A stretch of DNA of 64,000 nucleotides from Galbibacter pacificus (GTDB taxonomy: Bacteria > Bacteroidota > Bacteroidia > Flavobacteriales > Flavobacteriaceae). The notes beneath the pieces are model-generated. The model searched no databases and was not told the origin of the DNA. It saw only the letters and a list, made by a program, of their open reading frames with translations. Shown in pieces: positions 60,595-64,000 of this stretch. Position 1 is the stretch's first letter. Every line of letters starts with the position of its first letter. Made by a program: the position numbers and the translations under genes. Location of the stretch: contig NZ_JAPMUA010000005.1 of assembly GCF_029603155.1 (NCBI RefSeq), positions 124,001-188,000 of the forward strand, in the 5' to 3' direction.

Positions 60595-62418
60595 TTATTG
60601 GTTGTTTAATTCTTTTTCTATTTTTTCAATACGCTTCAATAAATCGTTCAACGTATTCTTTTCGGCCTGAAGTTCATTTATTTTCTTTTCCTGCTGAAGC
60701 GTATACAGCGTAAGTTCTTCAATCTTTCGAAGTAGCTTGACGTCCATATCCCCCAATCCGATTCCGTTTTTTTCAATTTCGGAAGCACTTGGGATATTTA
60801 TTAAATGCTTATTCTCTTTGATATGATTTTCTACTTCTTCTAAACTTGGCAAAGTATATGCATCTTCAAACACATAATCAGGCCAGTTTCCCTGCAAGGC
60901 TACCCTAACCTCTTCCGCAACAATATTTCCTGCAACAGCCAATCGATAACCCAATGTGGCCGAAGTACCAATGCCTACGTTTCCATTGGCAAACAAATTA
61001 TTGGCCTGCCAATCTACGGTATCCAAATTGGCGTTCTCGGTAGTATATGGGGTCACGCCACCTCCACTTCCAGCAGTAGTCGTTACGTTTGCCGTGTTGC
61101 TAACCGCAGAGGTGTTCCCGGCGGCATCATGTGCAAATATTGTAAAGGCATAGCTTGTCGAGGCCGTCAAACCGCTTGCCGAAAAGTTTGTTGCACCCCC
61201 CGTTAGCCCAATGCTCGTTCCGTCACGGAAAACCTCATAATCGGTTACCGCTACGTTATCGGTTGAGGCTGTCCAACTTAGGTTTGTGGTGGTGGCTGTC
61301 GTTCCCGAAGCTGCCAAATCCGATACCGCCGATGGGGCTTCCGTGTCCCCGGCAGGTGCATTGGTCGTTACGTTTGCCGTGTTGCTAACCGCAGAGGTGT
61401 TACCGGCGGCGTCACGCGCAAATACAGTAAAGGCATAGCTTGTCGAGGCCGTCAAACCGCTTGCCGAAAAGTTTGTTGCACCCCCCGTTAGGCCTATGCT
61501 CGTTCCGTCACGGAAAACCTCGTAATCGGTTACCGCTACGTTATCGGTAGAGGCTGTCCAGCTTAGGTTCGTGGTTGTGGCTGTCGTTCCCGAAGCTGCC
61601 AAATCTACTACCGCCGATGGGGCTTCCGTGTCCCCGGCAGGTGCATTGGTCGTTACGTTTGCCGTGTTGCTAACCGCAGAGGTGTTACCGGCGGCGTCAT
61701 GTGCAAATACCGTAAAGGCATAGCTTGTCGAGGCCGTTAAACCGCTTGCCGAAAAGTTTGTTGCACCCCCCGTTAACCCAATGCTCGTTCCGTCACGGAA
61801 AACCTCATAATCGGTTACCGCTACGTTATCGGTAGAGGCTGTCCAGCTTAAGTTCGTGCCCGTATCGGTAGTTCCCGAAGCTGCCAAATCCACTACCGCC
61901 GATGGGGCTTCCGTGTCAAGATCATCTGTTGTAATGTTTACGGCATCGATTAAAACGCCATCGCCTGATATATTTCCCCTGTAACTGGGGCTGGTATATA
62001 TCCTAATGGTCGCCGTGCTTGCATTTGCCGTTAGGGTAAAATTGTAAGGTGCCCAATCGGGATTGGTAATATTTGTAGTAGAAAAGCCTGTAAAGCCAGA
62101 CCAGTTTGCAAAGGCAGGCAAATAACTTTGCGGTGCCCTTTTTGCCCAAATGGTAATATTGTAGGTTTCTCCGTTTACAACATTAAAAGTATATTCCCCA
62201 TTTCTTCCTGAAGAAACGCCAGATGATGAAATCAATAAAGAATAGGTTCCATTTTGGGCATCGGTAGCCGTAGAAGTTATTACGGCTCCTCCAGTCCATC
62301 CTGTTGTTGCATCTGCTTCATTTGTTATAGAAGCTGCATTAGCCTGTGTATGTAAATTTTGTGCTGTTAGGCCACAAAAACTCATTAGAAGGATAAAAAA
62401 AGTAATTTTCAGTCTCAT
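60595..62418 (-). CDS. Large Fn3-repeat surface protein with coiled-coil C-terminus
   Basis: 607 aa. Signal peptide (ITFFILLMSFCGLTAQ), an N-terminal CBM-like jelly-roll (about 35-165, EYTFNVVNGETYNITIWAKRAP), three near-identical Fn3 domains (about 168-452, each starting DTEAPSAV and ending TTNAP-type), then a VGIGTSATLGYRLAVAGNIVAEEV module and a C-terminal coiled coil (LLRKIEELTLYTLQQEKKINEL). That tail is a recurring Bacteroidota module seen on surface proteins, unrelated to the T9SS sorting domain. First gene of the tyrosinase operon, 10 bp upstream of it. Function probably adhesion, by inference. Confidence 0.85.
   Translation of the reverse strand: MRLKITFFILLMSFCGLTAQNLHTQANAASITNEADATTGWTGGAVITSTATDAQNGTYSLLISSSGVSSGRNGEYTFNVVNGETYNITIWAKRAPQSYLPAFANWSGFTGFSTTNITNPDWAPYNFTLTANASTATIRIYTSPSYRGNISGDGVLIDAVNITTDDLDTEAPSAVVDLAASGTTDTGTNLSWTASTDNVAVTDYEVFRDGTSIGLTGGATNFSASGLTASTSYAFTVFAHDAAGNTSAVSNTANVTTNAPAGDTEAPSAVVDLAASGTTATTTNLSWTASTDNVAVTDYEVFRDGTSIGLTGGATNFSASGLTASTSYAFTVFARDAAGNTSAVSNTANVTTNAPAGDTEAPSAVSDLAASGTTATTTNLSWTASTDNVAVTDYEVFRDGTSIGLTGGATNFSASGLTASTSYAFTIFAHDAAGNTSAVSNTANVTTTAGSGGGVTPYTTENANLDTVDWQANNLFANGNVGIGTSATLGYRLAVAGNIVAEEVRVALQGNWPDYVFEDAYTLPSLEEVENHIKENKHLINIPSASEIEKNGIGLGDMDVKLLRKIEELTLYTLQQEKKINELQAEKNTLNDLLKRIEKIEKELNNQ
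61063..61917 (-). repeat. Three near-identical 285-bp Fn3-encoding repeats
   Basis: Units run 61917-61633, 61632-61348 and 61347-61063 on the minus strand, spaced exactly 285 bp. Each encodes 95 residues. Copies differ at a few positions (TDTGT or TATTT, VVDL or VSDL, HDA or RDA, final TTNAPAG or TTTAGSG). Their near-identity implies recent duplication. Confidence 0.95.
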
Positions 62419-62783
62419 TTTATTAAGCGTTAGGTTGTTTTATAATGAGATTAAATTACGGCTGGATATGGGGAAGAATACTTTGTAAAAGTAGTTATTC
62501 CATGCGCTAGTCTTTTTAAAATTCCATCAAGAACAAGAAAAATCTTTCAAATACACAACTTCCGACAAGAAGCCATTTACTTCGTTGAAATACAATGTAT
62601 TAAGACAACAATATTAAACTGTAAAGATTTATATCTCTATGAGAGTCCAATACTTATGAGCCTGGCATCCAAAAATTTCTTTTAGCGATATTTATTGCCT
62701 TTTAAAGAACAATTTTTATTCTATTTTCCCTTTCAGCTAATTTTACCTTGTCATTAACACAAACAACCAAAACATTTGCAACT
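62419..62783. other. Divergent intergenic region
   Basis: 365 bp between the Fn3 gene (-) and the sugar transferase (+). I see no gene, repeat, RNA or exact TAnnTTTG box. A spurious TTG start at 62748 extends the sugar transferase frame into it. Confidence 0.5.
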
Positions 62784-63389
62784 ATGTACAAAAGCTTTTT
62801 TAAACGCTTTTTGGATATTATGTTGGCGGCCTTCGGACTTATATTTTTGTCGCCCGTAATAATTGTTATAACCATTATACTATTGTTTGTAACTAATGGC
62901 CGTCCTTTTTTCTTTCAACTTCGACCGGGAAAAGACGAAAAAATATTCAAGCTTGTCAAGTTTAAGTCCATGACCGATAAAACAGATACCAACGGCGAGC
63001 TATTGCCCTATAGCGAGCGTATTACCAAGTTTGGCAGTTTTATACGCAAATATTCCCTGGACGAAATTCCCCAATTGTTCAATGTACTTAAAGGTGATAT
63101 GAGCCTTATTGGCCCCCGCCCACTGCTTATTAAATATTTGCCCCTTTACAATAATACACAAAAACAAAGGCACACTGTAAAGCCCGGTATTACTGGCTGG
63201 GCACAAATAAATGGCAGGAATGCCATCTCGTGGAACCAAAAGTTTGAATACGACATACATTATGTAAACCGGTTAAACTTTGCAATGGATTCTAAAATTA
63301 TTTATTTAACTATGTTAAAGGTACTAAAGAAAGAAGGGGTCAATCAACAAAAAGATATTCCCATGGAACCTTTTAACGGTAACAACTAA
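62784..63389 (+). CDS. Undecaprenyl-phosphate sugar-1-phosphate transferase (PglC/WcaJ-like, small form)
   Basis: 201 aa. It starts lipid-linked oligosaccharide synthesis by moving a sugar-1-phosphate to undecaprenyl phosphate. One re-entrant or transmembrane helix (IMLAAFGLIFLSPVIIVITIILLFV) precedes the catalytic domain with KFKSMTDKTD, YSLDEIPQLFNVLKGDMSLIGPRP and GITGWAQINGRN, which contains the Asp-Glu dyad (DE). I start at MYKSFFKRFLDI; upstream of it the frame is open from a TTG. First gene of a polysaccharide cluster running off the window. Confidence 0.92.
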   Translation: MYKSFFKRFLDIMLAAFGLIFLSPVIIVITIILLFVTNGRPFFFQLRPGKDEKIFKLVKFKSMTDKTDTNGELLPYSERITKFGSFIRKYSLDEIPQLFNVLKGDMSLIGPRPLLIKYLPLYNNTQKQRHTVKPGITGWAQINGRNAISWNQKFEYDIHYVNRLNFAMDSKIIYLTMLKVLKKEGVNQQKDIPMEPFNGNN

Positions 63390-63394
63390 AAAAT

Positions 63395-64000
63395 ATGGCT
63401 ATTAATGTATTAATCAATGGAGTTGGAGGGCCAACGCCGCGTAGTATTGCCCGTTCTCTTCACCGTTACAGCAACATGGAATACACTATTATCGGTACCG
63501 ATATTAACCCACGGGCCCATGGCCTGTATGAAAAAGACCTGTACCATGAAACCTATGTAATACCGCCTGCCGGAAATCCTGCCTATTGGAGTGCAATTAA
63601 CAACATTATCGAGAAACACGATATAGAAATTGCCATAGTACAGCCCGAAATGGAGGTACTGGAATGGACAAAATATAAAAAAGAAGGCGGTATTTGGCCA
63701 TGTAAGGTTTTTTTACCCGACCATGCCATTGTAGAAAACTTAATAGATAAGGCTTTAATGACCAATATCCTTAAAAAGGTTGGGGTGGTGCCCGCCTCTA
63801 TAACCATTGACCCGCTTAATATAGATTATAGCGCCATAGAACAGCAACTTCCCTACCCGTTCTGGATTCGTTCTACCTCTGGATCCAGCGGCTTGGGCTC
63901 CCTAAAGGTAAAGGACAAAGCCAGCCTTAAAAACTGGATTACCATTAACCCTAAAGTAAACGAATTTATTGCAAGTACCTTTTTACCGGGAAGAAATCTG
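63395..64000 (+). CDS. ATP-grasp protein (carbamoyl-phosphate-synthase-like), 3' end outside window
   Basis: 202 codons visible. N-terminal Rossmann-like pre-ATP-grasp part: INVLINGVGGPTPRSIARSL, YTIIGTDINPRAHGLYEKD, AIVQPEMEVLEW. The ATP-grasp core begins at LIDKALMTNILKKVGVVPAS and WIRSTSGSSGLGSLKV. The reading frame is open to the window end. It starts 5 bp after the sugar transferase stop, so both are in one operon. Such enzymes occur in exopolysaccharide and sugar-modification loci and may ligate an amino or carboxyl group to a sugar; the exact product is unknown. Confidence 0.85.
   Translation, partial: MAINVLINGVGGPTPRSIARSLHRYSNMEYTIIGTDINPRAHGLYEKDLYHETYVIPPAGNPAYWSAINNIIEKHDIEIAIVQPEMEVLEWTKYKKEGGIWPCKVFLPDHAIVENLIDKALMTNILKKVGVVPASITIDPLNIDYSAIEQQLPYPFWIRSTSGSSGLGSLKVKDKASLKNWITINPKVNEFIASTFLPGRNL

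Overview
The window looks like the chromosome of a marine-type Flavobacteriaceae (Bacteroidota). It is AT-rich and lacks obvious Shine-Dalgarno sites. Several genes have the Bacteroidota-type -7 promoter box TAnnTTTG. It encodes type IX secretion (T9SS) hallmarks (PorP/SprF protein, gliding-type C-terminal domain, type A sorting domain on a tyrosinase), a SusC-like TonB receptor, DUF4290 and an HU protein. These assignments come from reading motifs by eye, not from database searches.

Layout. 1-4.2 kb: 3' end of an M28 peptidase, then a minus-strand group (alpha/beta hydrolase, lytic transglycosylase, cardiolipin synthase). 4.3-8.1 kb: small GNAT, MtaB, SRPBCC and TrmH genes separated by low-complexity intergenic DNA. 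8.1-9.4 kb: a gene broken by one in-frame stop and an intergenic region with a perfect 26-bp palindrome. 9.4-16.4 kb: DUF1254/1214, DUF1801, DUF2200, a small membrane protein, NTF2-like, PanB, a decayed four-helix-bundle gene, RluA, an orphan EboE and MiaE. 16.4-20 kb: sixA-ppk1-ppx polyphosphate operon. 20.2-25.7 kb: a T9SS surface triad (repeat adhesin, PorP/SprF, PorE-like OmpA protein). 25.8-30 kb: CAP lipoprotein, then pyrR-pyrB-STAS-rnz-pdxH. 30-39 kb: housekeeping genes (MurA, DUF4290, DUF493, NadR-like ATPase, RecQ, Fmt, HU, YqgE, class IV aminotransferase, START-like) and one tRNA-Met(CAT). 39.4-47.2 kb: GT39-type transferase, COG2426 membrane protein and a tripartite RND efflux operon. 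47.3-50 kb: FGE-like lipoprotein, OsmC, VOC and SRPBCC genes plus a VOC remnant. 50.2-54.5 kb: oxidative pentose phosphate operon rpiB-gnd-zwf-pgl. 54.5-55.9 kb: CapK-like adenylate-forming enzyme. 56.1-62.4 kb: TonB receptor plus periplasmic HMA protein facing a three-gene tyrosinase operon. 62.8-64 kb: start of a polysaccharide locus (sugar transferase, then an ATP-grasp gene cut by the window end).

Most of the window is ordinary core genome. The best candidate for an undescribed system is the convergent 56-62 kb block. There a Cys-Cys-bearing TonB receptor and a secreted CxxC metal-binding protein meet an operon for a large Fn3 surface protein, a T9SS-exported copper tyrosinase and a small secreted unknown protein. 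I infer copper capture, delivery and surface phenol oxidation working together. Other points of interest are three decaying genes, two arrays of nearly identical protein-domain repeats, a MurA with Asp in place of the fosfomycin-target Cys, and a hairpin directly in front of a start codon.
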